A DNA stretch of 64,000 bases from Brevibacillus sp. DP1.3A (GCF_013284245.2 NZ_CP085876.1:5172001-5236000), one strand, 5' to 3'; counted from the first letter of the stretch, positions 48,291 through 57,699 are shown. Translations and numbers: made by a program. Notes: generated from the letters alone by a model not told the origin.

Positions 48291-48467
48291 CTTGTTCGCA
48301 TCCGGGCAATTCAAAGCGCAACACCCATTACATTTATAAATTTGAAATGAATTTTTTAAAAAATCTTTAGATAAAGTTTCTTTTATCTTTCGATTAGTAT
48401 TATATGATTTATCCCTAAATATAAAAATCCTCTTCAGAACTAGTATAGTGGCATTTATCAACAGCAA
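48279..48467 (-). CDS. Short Cys-containing open frame, possible gene remnant
   Basis: A 62-codon AT-rich frame ending exactly at the terminator hairpin. Its C-terminus contains 'KCNGCCALNCPDANK', four cysteines in a compact pattern that could bind metal. No ribosome binding site is evident and no family is recognised. It may be the end of a lost mobile-element protein or random. Nothing else coding is seen between 48055 and 48488. Confidence 0.25.
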   Translation of the reverse strand: MLLINATILVLKRIFIFRDKSYNTNRKIKETLSKDFLKNSFQIYKCNGCCALNCPDANKKNP

Positions 48468-48488
48468 AGTTTACAAGGAGGGTCATCT

Positions 48489-49598
48489 ATGAGTAAGAGA
48501 ATAAAAGAATTAGATTCAATACGAGGATTGGCGGCTATTACAGTGGTGATAGGACATTTTTTTTTAATGCTACCATCGTTGCCTAATTCCATCAAATTTT
48601 CACCTCTTAGATTTTTATGGGCTGGTGGAGAAGCTGTAATCATTTTTTATGTACTCAGTGGTTTTGTCTTATCAATGGCAATTTATCATTCAAAAACAAA
48701 TTATTGGGGATATTTAATTAAGCGATTTGTAAGAATTTATATCCCTTATTATGTCTGGATGTTCATCACCTTTGCTTTATTTATTTTGTTTTCGCCATAT
48801 GAAGTTACGGGACTACGAGATTGGTACTATGATAAGTGGCAAGGTCCTATAACAGAATTAGATATTATCAATCACCTAGTGCTTCTCAATAACTTTTTTT
48901 CAGATAATTACAATCCGGTTATCTGGTCATTGGCTCAAGAAATTCGTATATCTATCGTGTTTCCCTTGTTATTCCTTCTTTTTTATAAACAGAGTTGGAA
49001 GAAAACGATACTGTTTGCCATGAGCTTTTCTTTAATTAGTATTTTCCTTAATATATTGCACATTGGAAAAGCTGAGGGATTTTATAATGGTTATGCTGAT
49101 ACACTGCATTTCACATCTATGTTTATGGTCGGAATGTTACTTTTTAAGCATCAGGAAGAACTTATCCGATTATATAGAAATATGAAAAAATTAAAAAGAA
49201 GACTTCTTATCACATTAGGAATCATTCTATATTTATACTCTACTGGAATTTTGGTGATTTCTCGTAGTGATACGATGTTTCTATTAAAAGATTGGGGCGT
49301 TGTAATTGGTGTTAGTATACTTATTATAATGGCTATGAGTAACCTAAAAGTAAAAGCAATTTTAAATAAGAGTGTATTTGTATACTTAGGAGAAATTTCA
49401 TATAGTATCTATTTATGTCATTTTCCAATCATGATGGTACTATTTAAACTTTTGTATGCAAAAATTCCAATCTCTTTGCTGTTCCTCTTATGTGTTACAA
49501 CGGCAATATTGTTTTCTATCGTATCGTATCATTTTATTGAAAAGAAATGTATAAAATGGGCAAAGCAAAGGACAATAAAATTCCAAAAAAAGGTGTAA
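48489..49598 (+). CDS. Acyltransferase-3 family membrane protein
   Basis: A 369-residue membrane protein with about ten helices. The start 'IKELDSIRGLAAITVVIGHFFLML' includes the catalytic-region Arg-Gly and His of the acyltransferase-3 (OafA/NodX) family; 'VIIFYVLSGFVLS' and 'VIWSLAQEIRISIVFPLLF' follow. It O-acetylates sugars of surface or secreted glycans using acetyl groups moved across the membrane. GGAGG lies eight bases before the ATG. The gene is strikingly AT-rich compared with all neighbours and lies between a truncated and an intact tRNA-Ala, so it was probably gained by transfer. The acceptor glycan is unknown. Confidence 0.83.
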   Translation: MSKRIKELDSIRGLAAITVVIGHFFLMLPSLPNSIKFSPLRFLWAGGEAVIIFYVLSGFVLSMAIYHSKTNYWGYLIKRFVRIYIPYYVWMFITFALFILFSPYEVTGLRDWYYDKWQGPITELDIINHLVLLNNFFSDNYNPVIWSLAQEIRISIVFPLLFLLFYKQSWKKTILFAMSFSLISIFLNILHIGKAEGFYNGYADTLHFTSMFMVGMLLFKHQEELIRLYRNMKKLKRRLLITLGIILYLYSTGILVISRSDTMFLLKDWGVVIGVSILIIMAMSNLKVKAILNKSVFVYLGEISYSIYLCHFPIMMVLFKLLYAKIPISLLFLLCVTTAILFSIVSYHFIEKKCIKWAKQRTIKFQKKV

Positions 49599-49600
49599 TA

Positions 49601-49637
49601 TTTAATCGGTTCCTCATATATTTAGGAACCGATTAAA
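49601..49637 (+). terminator. 14-bp hairpin after the acyltransferase gene
   Basis: TTTAATCGGTTCCT and AGGAACCGATTAAA form a perfect 14-bp stem with a nine-base loop right after the stop codon. No long T-run follows, but the T-rich right arm may suffice for termination. Confidence 0.65.
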
Positions 49638-49756
49638 TTGCGTCCAAGTTGTATAAGCGTACAATTTTCTTTTTGGGGTCGTGTCGGGCCTCTTAGAGGG
49701 GCATAGTGACAGGATTACTGCCATATGCATCACTCTCCCCACATGCGATTATACTA

Positions 49757-49785
49757 TTGACTATCTACCCAACATATGTTAGTAT
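49757..49785 (+). promoter_or_regulatory. Promoter of tRNA-Ala
   Basis: TTGACT (49757-49762) and TAGTAT (49780-49785) are 17 bp apart. The tRNA begins 13 bp after the -10. The stretch from 49638 to 49756 shows nothing recognisable. Confidence 0.75.
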
Positions 49786-49797
49786 TTAGACATTAAT

Positions 49798-49873
49798 GGG
49801 GCCATAGCTCAGCTGGGAGAGTGCTTGACTGGCAGTCAAGAGGTCAGGGGTTCGATCCCCCTTGGCTCCACCA
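49798..49873 (+). tRNA. tRNA-Ala (anticodon GGC)
   Basis: A complete 76-base cloverleaf with encoded CCA: acceptor GGGGCCA/TGGCTCC (one G-U), D-arm GCTC/GAGT, anticodon arm CTTGA/TCAAG with loop CTGGCAG (anticodon GGC, reads GCC and GCT alanine codons), T-arm AGGGG/CCCCT around TTCGATC, then ACCA. It has a good promoter and terminator, and is related to but not identical with the truncated copy at 48183-48232. Confidence 0.95.
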
Positions 49874-49888
49874 TAATAAAGAATGCAC

Positions 49889-49920
49889 AAGTCACTTGCA
49901 TAAGGTGACTTTTTTGTTTT
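49889..49920 (+). terminator. Terminator of tRNA-Ala
   Basis: AAGTCAC and GTGACTT form a stem followed by TTTTTGTTTT, 15 bases after the tRNA end. Confidence 0.85.
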
Positions 49921-49963
49921 TACAAACTCGATAAATCCCTGTCCCGCTGAAAAAACCTACAAA

Positions 49964-49993
49964 AAAGCCAACCGATCTCCACCGGTTGGCTTT
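49964..49993 (-). terminator. Terminator of the Ig-repeat protein gene
   Basis: AAAGCCAACCG and CGGTTGGCTTT form an 11-bp stem; A-runs on its left become T-runs on the minus strand. It lies 22 bases after the stop codon. Confidence 0.87.
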
Positions 49994-50014
49994 CCTCTTT
50001 ACTCTATCAACCCA

Positions 50015-52609
50015 CTATCTCACCGTCACCACAATCGGTGTCTTCTTCCCACCATACTGCACATAAATCGTCGCTTTACCCGACCCTGTCGCCTTGATCA
50101 CACCGTCTTTCACATCGGCTACCAACAGGCGAGAAGTGGTCCAGAGAGCTGGCTTACTGACATCTTGCTCAGAGCCATCCATGTACGTCGCGATGGCGCT
50201 CACTTTCTTCACTTCGCCTTTGCTCATCACGAGCTGGACGACATCTGTCTTCAAGTATTTCAACATATCAACATCGACTGGAATGGATACGCTCTTGTCG
50301 TTGTATCTCGCTGTAACCGTCGTTTTGCCGTAGGCACGTCCTGAAACGAGGCCTTTGGTTACGTCTGCTACCTTGTAGTTGCTCGTCTTCCAGTCAGCCA
50401 AATTGGTAACATCCATGGTGCGGCCATCGGAGAAGGTAGCTGTCAAGGTTACTTGTACGTTGCTGTTCGACTTTGTAGATACAAAGCGCTTGTTTGCTTC
50501 CAGCTTGGTCACGATTCCGACTTCTACCGGGATGCTGATCGATTTGCCGCCGTATTTCGCGGTGATCGTCGCACGTCCGTTTGAGAGACCTGTTACGCGG
50601 CCGTTTACCACATCCGCTACTTTCAGCGAGGACGAGGACCATTCTGCATCGTTGGTCACATTGTCCGAATTGCCAGCGGAGTCTGTTGCGCTCAGCTTGA
50701 TATCTTTTGATTCACTAACGTTCAGGATCATCATGCGAGGATCAACAGAGAGATTAGTCGCTTGGTCTACTTCTACTGCAATCGAAACCGACTTGCCTTC
50801 GAAGGTACCTGTTACGGTCGTTTTCCCTGCTCCTGTCGCGGTGATCTTCCCGTTCATTACTTCTGCTACAGCAGCAGAAGCCGTGCTCCATGTCGCTGTA
50901 TCTGTTACATCCTTGTTCGTTCCATCTGCGTAAGCTGCAGTCAGCTTAACGGTTTCGGACTTGCCTTTGCCAAGCACGATCTTTTTCTTGTCTACCGTCA
51001 ATGTCTGCATGACACCAACCGATACGGAAATGTTCACTGTGCGTGTTCCATATGTAGCAGTTACGGTCGCTGCACCTGTTGACACACCAGTGATCAAGCC
51101 TTGACGCACGCTTGCTACGTTCGGAGCACTGGATGACCAAACGACTTTTTGAGTGACATCTTCAGCAGGAGTGCTTCCATCTGGATAAGAAGCCGTTACT
51201 TTCACTTGCTTCGCTCCACCCACTGGGATCGCTACTGTCGTGATATCTGCGGTCAAGTTTTGCGGTACATCTACATCGACAACCAGTGTTGCTGTTTTTC
51301 CGCCGTATTTCGCGGTTACATTCGCCGTTCCAGCCTTGTAGGCGGATACGGTCTTGCCGCTTGCAAATACGACATCTGCATTATCCGAAGACCACTCTAC
51401 TTTTGAAGTGATATCTTCACTTGTTCCGTTTGCGTAGGACGCGTTTACAATTACGTCTTTCGTCGATCCGCTTTTCATCGTCAGGAAAGCTGGAACGATA
51501 TACAAGGAACGAGGTACTTCTACATCTACGCGTACCTGAACGGATTTGTTTCCGTATTTCGCAGTAATAACTGCTTCACCGGACTTCACCGCATGGATTT
51601 TCCCGTTGCTGTAATACGCAACGTCCTCGCGATCGGAGGACCATTCGGCCTTATCGTTCACCACTGTGGAACCGCCGCCATTGGCATAAGTTGCTTTCAG
51701 CTCGATGGCTTCTTCCTTGCCCACATTCATGAAAATGTTTTGCTTGTTGAGTTCCAGCTTTTGCGTTGTATCCACATCGACTTTGATCGTCGCTGTTTTT
51801 GTTCCATACTTCGCCGTAATGGTTGCTGTACCCGCGCCATATGCCTTAATCGTGCCTTTGAGCGCATCAGCTACAGCGGTATTGTCTGAAGACCATTCAG
51901 CCTTGTCCGAGACGTCTTCCGTTACACTTCCATCCGGGAAAATGGCCTTGAGCTTGATTGTTTCTTCGCCGTTCAGCAAGAGTGAAACCTGGTTTTTGTT
52001 TGGCTCCAATCTGTGGGCGATCTCGACGTTTACAGAGATCGTCGTCGTCTGGCTGCCAAACTTCGCTGTCACGGTACCCGTTCCTGAATTCAAACCTTTG
52101 ATTGCACCATTGACTACAGTCGCAATCGCCGGATTATCGATGGACCAGTCTGCTTGGGTCGTTACATCTTCTGTTGTCCCATCGCTGTATACAGCTGTCA
52201 GCTTTACATTTTCCGTGCTGCCAATTCTCACGTTCAACGTTTGATCTTCTGTTGTCAGTGCCTTTACCTTTTTGGTTACATTCACACCCACTACGACAGG
52301 CTTACCCATGTAAGTAGCTGTAATGGTAGATTTCCCTACCGATTTGGCTGTAATCTGCCCCGCATATACAGAGGCTACATCCGCATTTTGCGTGGTCCAT
52401 TCTGTCTTGACGGTGACGTCTTCCGTTTTTCCGCTCACATAAATAGCGGTAGCCGTCAGCTTGGTAGAGTCTCCATTTTCCAATGTTACCTCGTTCTTGG
52501 ACAGAACGAGTCGGCTGATTTCATCGGCAGCCAATCCTACCCCTGCGTTTCCAGTCCCCACTAATAGCAGGACGGCCAGAAACAAGAGCATCGTTTTTTT
52601 CCAGAACAT
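50015..52609 (-). CDS. Secreted protein of ten bacterial Ig-like repeats
   Basis: An 864-residue exported protein. A signal peptide ('TMLLFLAVLLLVGTGNAGVGLAA') is followed by ten tandem repeats of about 83 residues with the BIG_2-like pattern 'DGTxxDVTxxAxWSSxNxxVA' ... 'G.ITAKYGGKTATIxVxV'. No wall anchor (LPXTG, SLH or LysM) or catalytic domain follows; the last repeat ends the protein. GAGGGAGG lies seven bases before the ATG. Ig-like arrays act as stalks, adhesins or polysaccharide binders; here the protein would be released or held by its repeats. It is monocistronic. The repeats are diverged from each other, so they are old rather than recent copies. Confidence 0.85.
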   Translation of the reverse strand: MFWKKTMLLFLAVLLLVGTGNAGVGLAADEISRLVLSKNEVTLENGDSTKLTATAIYVSGKTEDVTVKTEWTTQNADVASVYAGQITAKSVGKSTITATYMGKPVVVGVNVTKKVKALTTEDQTLNVRIGSTENVKLTAVYSDGTTEDVTTQADWSIDNPAIATVVNGAIKGLNSGTGTVTAKFGSQTTTISVNVEIAHRLEPNKNQVSLLLNGEETIKLKAIFPDGSVTEDVSDKAEWSSDNTAVADALKGTIKAYGAGTATITAKYGTKTATIKVDVDTTQKLELNKQNIFMNVGKEEAIELKATYANGGGSTVVNDKAEWSSDREDVAYYSNGKIHAVKSGEAVITAKYGNKSVQVRVDVEVPRSLYIVPAFLTMKSGSTKDVIVNASYANGTSEDITSKVEWSSDNADVVFASGKTVSAYKAGTANVTAKYGGKTATLVVDVDVPQNLTADITTVAIPVGGAKQVKVTASYPDGSTPAEDVTQKVVWSSSAPNVASVRQGLITGVSTGAATVTATYGTRTVNISVSVGVMQTLTVDKKKIVLGKGKSETVKLTAAYADGTNKDVTDTATWSTASAAVAEVMNGKITATGAGKTTVTGTFEGKSVSIAVEVDQATNLSVDPRMMILNVSESKDIKLSATDSAGNSDNVTNDAEWSSSSLKVADVVNGRVTGLSNGRATITAKYGGKSISIPVEVGIVTKLEANKRFVSTKSNSNVQVTLTATFSDGRTMDVTNLADWKTSNYKVADVTKGLVSGRAYGKTTVTARYNDKSVSIPVDVDMLKYLKTDVVQLVMSKGEVKKVSAIATYMDGSEQDVSKPALWTTSRLLVADVKDGVIKATGSGKATIYVQYGGKKTPIVVTVR

Positions 52610-52792
52610 TAACTAGCCTCCCTCGCAAGTATGAAATTTGCTGATCTTCGAAACCATTCCACCATTACTATATCGGCAAAGAGCAAGAAACAATTTACTA
52701 GTTTTTCGTGTCAGGCATGTGTCAAGCTTTGTAACTAGACCTTCTTTCAAACGTCTAAATAAAGAGAGGGACTACGAGGGAGATTTCGAAGA

Positions 52793-53434
52793 ATGAAAAA
52801 TCGAGCGATAGCCGCACAGCGTCCTTGCTGGCGCGGGATATGGATAGTGTTGGGGATCGTCATGCTGCTCGGGCTGATATGGTCGGGCTACAACTGGTAT
52901 CGCATCGAACAGACGATTGAGAAAGCCAAAGCCCGACATGCAACCGTCGGCATTGTCCTCGGTGCAGCGGTCTGGGGTGAGGGACCTAGTCCTGGTCTGC
53001 GCGAACGTCTGGAGCAGGCGGCGACCCTGTATGAAGGAGGGTATGTATCGAAGCTGCTGGTCACAGGCGGCCTTGGTGAAGGCAAAACGATCACGGAAGC
53101 TGCTGTAAGCAGAAATTACTTGGTGGCCAAAGGAATTCCCAAAGAGGACATTTTGCTAGAAAGCAAGTCTACCAGCACATACGAAAACCTGCTGTACGGC
53201 CAGCAGGTCTTGGAGGAACATCATATTCAAGATGCCCTGATCATCAGCCACGACTATCATTTGGCCCGTGCAATGATCATGGCTGATTCACTGGGAATTG
53301 TCGCCTCTCCTGTAGGGACGACGTCACACGTCCTGTTTGGACCGTATCATAAGGCGAGAGAAGTACTCGCCCTCACGCATTGGGAGCTCTCTCGCCTCTT
53401 TTCACAAGTGCTAGGAACGGTGGTTCTCGCGTAA
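52793..53434 (+). CDS. YdcF/SanA-family membrane protein (DUF218)
   Basis: A 213-residue protein with one N-terminal membrane anchor ('GIWIVLGIVMLLGLIWSGY') and an extracytoplasmic DUF218 domain: 'TVGIVLGAAVWGEGPSPGLRERL', 'YVSKLLVTGGLGEGKTITEA' and 'ALIISHDYHLARAMIMADSLG'. Relatives (SanA, ElyC, YdcF) influence envelope integrity and lipid-carrier recycling. GAGGGAG precedes the ATG. Its last 24 bases overlap the end of the convergent dnaI gene, and no terminator lies between them. Confidence 0.83.
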   Translation: MKNRAIAAQRPCWRGIWIVLGIVMLLGLIWSGYNWYRIEQTIEKAKARHATVGIVLGAAVWGEGPSPGLRERLEQAATLYEGGYVSKLLVTGGLGEGKTITEAAVSRNYLVAKGIPKEDILLESKSTSTYENLLYGQQVLEEHHIQDALIISHDYHLARAMIMADSLGIVASPVGTTSHVLFGPYHKAREVLALTHWELSRLFSQVLGTVVLA

Positions 53435-54343
53435 AATTTCATACACATCGACAAAATGGCGGATTCGCTCCATGATGCGAGCCGCTTTTGTTTGTTCGAT
53501 CCTATTCCCATTGGAGATAGACAAATGCTCTTGCAGTTCATTCAGCGCGTAGTTTGAAGTAAACAGCGTAGGCAAATGGTTGTTTGCCCGCTGATTCAAT
53601 ATAACTCCCAAAATCTCGTCCCGAACCCATGGCGTCAAGTTCTCCGCACCGATATCATCGAGGATCAGTACAGGCACTTCTTTCAGTAGCTCCAGCTTCC
53701 CTGCGTACGATTGATCCGAGATAGAATCCTTCATCTCCCGGATAAAGTCAGGCACATAAACCAGCAAGGAAGCAACGTTGCGCTCCGAGAGCTCACGACC
53801 GATTGCTCCCATGATGTAGCTTTTTCCGACACCAAACGGACCGTGCAGATAAAGTCCTTTTACCCGCTCGCCTGTTCCGACTTTTTCACAGAACTGAATC
53901 GCGGCATCTACCGTAGCCAAATTCCCGGAGTCAATGACCAAGCCCTCAAAGCTCGCGTTCAAGGTCTCTTCGGAAACGTAGTAGCTGCGCATCAGTCGGC
54001 GGCGGCGAATCTCTTCCTCGTGCGACAGCTGCTTGGAACAGGGCGTCATCGAGCTGATAATATGTTGGTGAGCCAGCTCCAATTGAGTGCTATGCCCCTT
54101 GACCAAATTCGGGCATTCGCCAAGACCCGGACAACGCTCACACCAATACTGCTCCTTGACTGCCGTATAGATGTTGGAGAGCGAGCGAAGGTAATCGTCT
54201 CGAGTCAATGCGGGATGCTCTTGTTGAAATGCTTTTAAATATGCTGACGAACGGAACATTTTATCTAACTGCTGATCTGGTGTCAGCAACTGACGCGGCG
54301 TTCGTTTGGCGAGCTCTTGCATGAACTCACTGATAGATTCCAC
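53411..54343 (-). CDS. dnaI: Primosomal protein DnaI (helicase loader)
   Basis: A 310-residue AAA+ helicase loader. The N-terminal part binds helicase and has a zinc-type cluster 'CERCPGLGECPNLVKGH'. The C-terminal AAA+ module has Walker A 'GPFGVGKSYI', Walker B 'VLILDDIGAE' and sensor 'TLFTSNYAL'. It loads the replicative helicase DnaC onto DNA together with DnaB and DnaD at oriC and restart sites. The start is GTG 54343. It lies 15 bp after dnaB in the order nrdR-dnaB-dnaI known from B. subtilis. The tail overlaps the convergent YdcF gene by 24 bp. Confidence 0.93.
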   Translation of the reverse strand: MESISEFMQELAKRTPRQLLTPDQQLDKMFRSSAYLKAFQQEHPALTRDDYLRSLSNIYTAVKEQYWCERCPGLGECPNLVKGHSTQLELAHQHIISSMTPCSKQLSHEEEIRRRRLMRSYYVSEETLNASFEGLVIDSGNLATVDAAIQFCEKVGTGERVKGLYLHGPFGVGKSYIMGAIGRELSERNVASLLVYVPDFIREMKDSISDQSYAGKLELLKEVPVLILDDIGAENLTPWVRDEILGVILNQRANNHLPTLFTSNYALNELQEHLSISNGNRIEQTKAARIMERIRHFVDVYEILRENHRS

Positions 54344-54358
54344 GTTCCCTCACACTCC

Positions 54359-55798
54359 TTATTTCCGTTTTCGCAAGGTTTCCAGTCTTTTCTGCAAGTC
54401 TGGAAAATCCTGAATGGACTGTTTCTTTTCAGCGTCCGTTGCGGTTTTCTCCTGCGACAGCTGCCACTCAACAGATGCCGGCAGCTTGTCCTGCAAGATA
54501 GCTCTACCGTTGCGTCTGACAGGGGCAGATTCCTTCTTGCCCGTTTTTGCCTTCTCGGCTGTTTGTGCCCGTTGATCCGCACGCTCGAGGATCTGCTTGA
54601 CTGCCTCGTCAACTGTCGCGATCCGCTTGGCTTTCCAGCTGTCACGAATCGTCTCCATGTACGCTTTTGGCAGCTCCATTTGCATGCTGGCTAACGTATG
54701 GAGCAGCAGCGCATTGACGACTTCCGGCTGCATCCCATCCGCAAATACAAGTGTTTCAGCACGTTCCAAAAACACCTTACTGATTCTGCCACCAACGACC
54801 TTTTCCAACAGGGTCACCGGAGATAACTGGCGACAAGCACGGATAAAGGCTTCACTGCCAGGCTCAGGCAAGCGACCAGGTCCAAAGCCATCCTCTGTCA
54901 TGTCAGTTGCAGGCGCCGTTCGGTATAACTTGTCTTCCGTGTAGCGTTGTACCAAACGCTTGCGCAAAACTTCTCCGTCCAAGCTCCGATCCGCTTTGTA
55001 CAGCGTCCAATCACGCAGCTCCTGCCCCATCCCCCAGCTGTCCAGCTGATAGAAATGGCACAGCGAGAACAACAGCTCCATGCTCTTGCCTTCCAAAACT
55101 TTGACCGAGTCGGCATTATCCGGCAAGTACAGACGCAAGGACGATACACTCAGCGAATGGTTGACCTGTGCCTCGTAGCCAGATTTCATCGGTGCTTGCG
55201 GGAAGCTGGTGTCCATCTCGGTTAAAAACTGGTCTCGCTCCGACCCTTTTTTCACTTCCAGCTCCGATTGTTTCAACGACTGGAACACATCATGGAAGTC
55301 TTTCGTGACGTTTTCCACAATGGAGTATTCTAGATCCAACTGACTGCCAAGCGTATCTGCATAATGCTGGCGCAGTTGCGAATAGCGAACATTTTCGATT
55401 TTGTTTAACAACATCAACGACAGTACATAGTCTGCAAAAAACTCAGCCGGACTAAGCGGAGGTTTGATCAAGTACTCGTAATAATAGTCACGCTGCTGAT
55501 TTTCCCTGCGGCGCACCTCGACTAGCCCGATTGCCTCCAGACGTTCACGCGCATCCAATAGCCGATCCAGAGAAAGCGAAGTCGTCAGCATCAAACTGCG
55601 ATGGGTCCCCTCCGAGGAGGCTCCGCTCACCTCCTGCACGCCATGGACGAGCAGTTGGTAGAGAGCGTACGATTCGACACCGATGATCGGCAAGTATAGC
55701 TGCGTAACAAAGCCCATTTCGGCAAAGCCAATCGGTCTTGCCATTCGCACCAGATAACGATCCTTCGGCAACAACTCGTTCCAAACTAAACGACGCAT
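54359..55798 (-). CDS. dnaB: Replication initiation and membrane attachment protein DnaB
   Basis: A 479-residue DnaB/DnaD-superfamily protein of Firmicutes (not the E. coli helicase). 'RPIGFAEMGFVTQLYLPIIGVESYALYQLL' opens the first winged-helix region; the C-terminal DnaD-like helices include 'KVVGGRISKVFLERAETLVFADGMQPEVVNALL', followed by a basic, disordered tail. It recruits DnaI-helicase to the origin and attaches it to the membrane. ATG 55798 follows AGGAAAGATC; a TTG seven codons earlier is less likely. A TATAAT -10 is visible near 55837 on the minus strand. It is cotranscribed with dnaI. Confidence 0.92.
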   Translation of the reverse strand: MRRLVWNELLPKDRYLVRMARPIGFAEMGFVTQLYLPIIGVESYALYQLLVHGVQEVSGASSEGTHRSLMLTTSLSLDRLLDARERLEAIGLVEVRRRENQQRDYYYEYLIKPPLSPAEFFADYVLSLMLLNKIENVRYSQLRQHYADTLGSQLDLEYSIVENVTKDFHDVFQSLKQSELEVKKGSERDQFLTEMDTSFPQAPMKSGYEAQVNHSLSVSSLRLYLPDNADSVKVLEGKSMELLFSLCHFYQLDSWGMGQELRDWTLYKADRSLDGEVLRKRLVQRYTEDKLYRTAPATDMTEDGFGPGRLPEPGSEAFIRACRQLSPVTLLEKVVGGRISKVFLERAETLVFADGMQPEVVNALLLHTLASMQMELPKAYMETIRDSWKAKRIATVDEAVKQILERADQRAQTAEKAKTGKKESAPVRRNGRAILQDKLPASVEWQLSQEKTATDAEKKQSIQDFPDLQKRLETLRKRK

Positions 55799-55948
55799 CA
55801 GATCTTTCCTTCCTGACAAAATTCGATTCTTTTATTATAGCACGACTCCCCATTCATTCGCGGAAAAATCAGCTGGAAAGCCAAAGAAGCCCTGGCGGAT
55901 TGGCCGCAAGAGCGAGAGAGGTTGCGAGTCTGGCAGAAAAAAGCTTAT

Positions 55949-56428
55949 CTATTCTTTTGGAAACGAGCTGCTTCGCGCTTGAGCTAAAAGCTCCTCCAGC
56001 TCTTTCATAAATACATTGATATCTTTGAATTGGCGGTATACAGAGGCGAAGCGCACATATGCGACCTCATCGACATGGTATAAACGCTCCATGACCTTCT
56101 CCCCAACGTCATTGCTCGGGATCTCTGCTTGCCCGCAGCTGCGCAATTCTTTTTCAATGTCGTTCACTACATTTTCAAGCACTTCCAACGGTACGGGACG
56201 CTTTTCGCAAGCGCGCACCAACCCGCGCAATATCTTGTCTCGACTGAATTCCTCGCGGGTTCCTTCCTTTTTCACAATTAACAAAGGTGTTTCTTCTACC
56301 ATTTCAAAAGTAGTAAAACGGCGCTCGCAGGCTTCGCACTCGCGGCGACGACGAATGGATTTATTATGATTGAAAGGACGTGAATCTAGGACTCTAGTCC
56401 CATTATATTCGCAAAATGGACAACGCAT
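55949..56428 (-). CDS. nrdR: Transcriptional repressor NrdR
   Basis: A 159-residue repressor of ribonucleotide reductase genes. The zinc ribbon is '[17 protein letters not shown]' to '[12 protein letters not shown]' (two CxxC pairs); the ATP-cone spans about 46-136 ('[31 protein letters not shown]', '[15 protein letters not shown]'). It binds ATP/dATP and shuts off nrd genes when dNTPs are ample. GGAG lies 14 bases before the ATG. Upstream of dnaB as in B. subtilis, but with a 150-bp gap holding no gene. Confidence 0.95.
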   Translation of the reverse strand: MRCPFCEYNGTRVLDSRPFNHNKSIRRRRECEACERRFTTFEMVEETPLLIVKKEGTREEFSRDKILRGLVRACEKRPVPLEVLENVVNDIEKELRSCGQAEIPSNDVGEKVMERLYHVDEVAYVRFASVYRQFKDINVFMKELEELLAQARSSSFPKE

Positions 56429-56565
56429 ATCAGAATCAACTCCAATACTGACAATACTTGTCTACAGTGTCCCTCATATTCCTGTCAGAAGTCAAGTCAA
56501 TCCTTGTACCTATTTAAAGCATAAGTCGAATGGAGTACAATTATGGTACTGTTGGAGGGATAGTC

Positions 56566-57699
56566 ATGCGTTTAGTATCTTTAAAGCACCTACAGCCTGG
56601 AATGAAATTGGGACGTACGGTCTTCACAGATGATGGAAAGGTGCTGCTTGGAACCGGTATGGAATTAACGGAACGACTCATCACCGGATTAGAGCGAACT
56701 GGTGTTGATTCGGTGTATATCGATGATCCCCGTACCTATGACATCGTTGTGGAAGAAGTGATTCGCCCACAAACCAGACAAGTAGCTGTGGAAACCATCG
56801 AGAAGACGATCAAACAAATTACAAACTCAAACAAGCTGGCCCGGAAAATTTCCTTAAAAGAAATGGGCCTTCATTTTCAGCGTGCCTTTAGTTCTATTTT
56901 GGACGACCTGATGCAAAACAAGCAAATGGTTGGACATTTGACGACGATGTCTTCTCATTCGCCATCCCTATACCATCACTCTGTGAATGTGGCCGTGCTG
57001 GCAACTGCTGTGGGCATGTCTCTGGGCTACAATCGCACACAGCTCATAAACCTAGGCGTAGGCGCCATGCTGCACGATATCGGCAAAATAAGCCTGCCTG
57101 AAGAGCTGTTGCAAAAAACAGAGCGTTGGACGGACGAAGAGAAGGAAATCGCCAAACAGCACACGATGCTTGGCTTTAATTTGTTGCGAAAGCAGCATGA
57201 CATCTCGCTTTTGTCAGCACATGTATGCTTGCAACACCATGAACGGCTAAATGGAAGCGGCTATCCACAGGGATTATCCGGCAAGCAAATTCACGAATTC
57301 GCACAAATCGTCGGCCTCTGTGATATTTATGACTCATTGACTTCCCCACGTCCATGGCGCAAGCGGTACATGCCACAGGATGCTGTCGAGTACCTGCTAG
57401 GCTCTGGCGGTACACTATTCGAGCATCATCTAGTCAATGCCTTTATCAAGCACATTGCTATCTTCCCGATTGGAAGCAGCGTCGTTTTGAATACCGGAGA
57501 AGTCGGGGTAGTGAGTCGAGTTGATCCGGATTATTCGCATCGCCCTACCGTACGTGTGCTAAAAGACGGCCGAGGAAACGACGTCCCAAGCCCTTATGAC
57601 CTCGATCTCAAGGCGAACATCCGACTATTTATTGTCGGCTTTGAAGATGATGATCTGTTTAACGTGAACTCATTAGATGAATCTTCTACCACATCGTAA
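56566..57699 (+). CDS. HD-GYP domain phosphodiesterase
   Basis: A 377-residue cytoplasmic protein. The N-terminal about 100 residues resemble the DUF3391-like region ('VSLKHLQPGMKLGRTVF'). The HD-GYP domain spans about 135-310 with 'HHSVNVAVLATAVG', 'MLHDIGKISLPEELL', 'HHERLNGSGYPQGLSG' and 'DIYDSLTSPRPWRK'. All metal ligands (HD, DIGK, HH, GYP) are kept, so it should hydrolyse cyclic di-GMP or a related dinucleotide. GGAGGG lies seven bases before ATG 56566. It sits in place of speD between gapB and nrdR, in the opposite direction to both. Confidence 0.87.
   Translation: MRLVSLKHLQPGMKLGRTVFTDDGKVLLGTGMELTERLITGLERTGVDSVYIDDPRTYDIVVEEVIRPQTRQVAVETIEKTIKQITNSNKLARKISLKEMGLHFQRAFSSILDDLMQNKQMVGHLTTMSSHSPSLYHHSVNVAVLATAVGMSLGYNRTQLINLGVGAMLHDIGKISLPEELLQKTERWTDEEKEIAKQHTMLGFNLLRKQHDISLLSAHVCLQHHERLNGSGYPQGLSGKQIHEFAQIVGLCDIYDSLTSPRPWRKRYMPQDAVEYLLGSGGTLFEHHLVNAFIKHIAIFPIGSSVVLNTGEVGVVSRVDPDYSHRPTVRVLKDGRGNDVPSPYDLDLKANIRLFIVGFEDDDLFNVNSLDESSTTS

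Noticed and set aside
50015..52609. Possible DNA-level tandem repeats in the Ig-like gene
   Set aside because: The repeats are clear in protein but diverged in DNA, so this is not a recent tandem repeat array.
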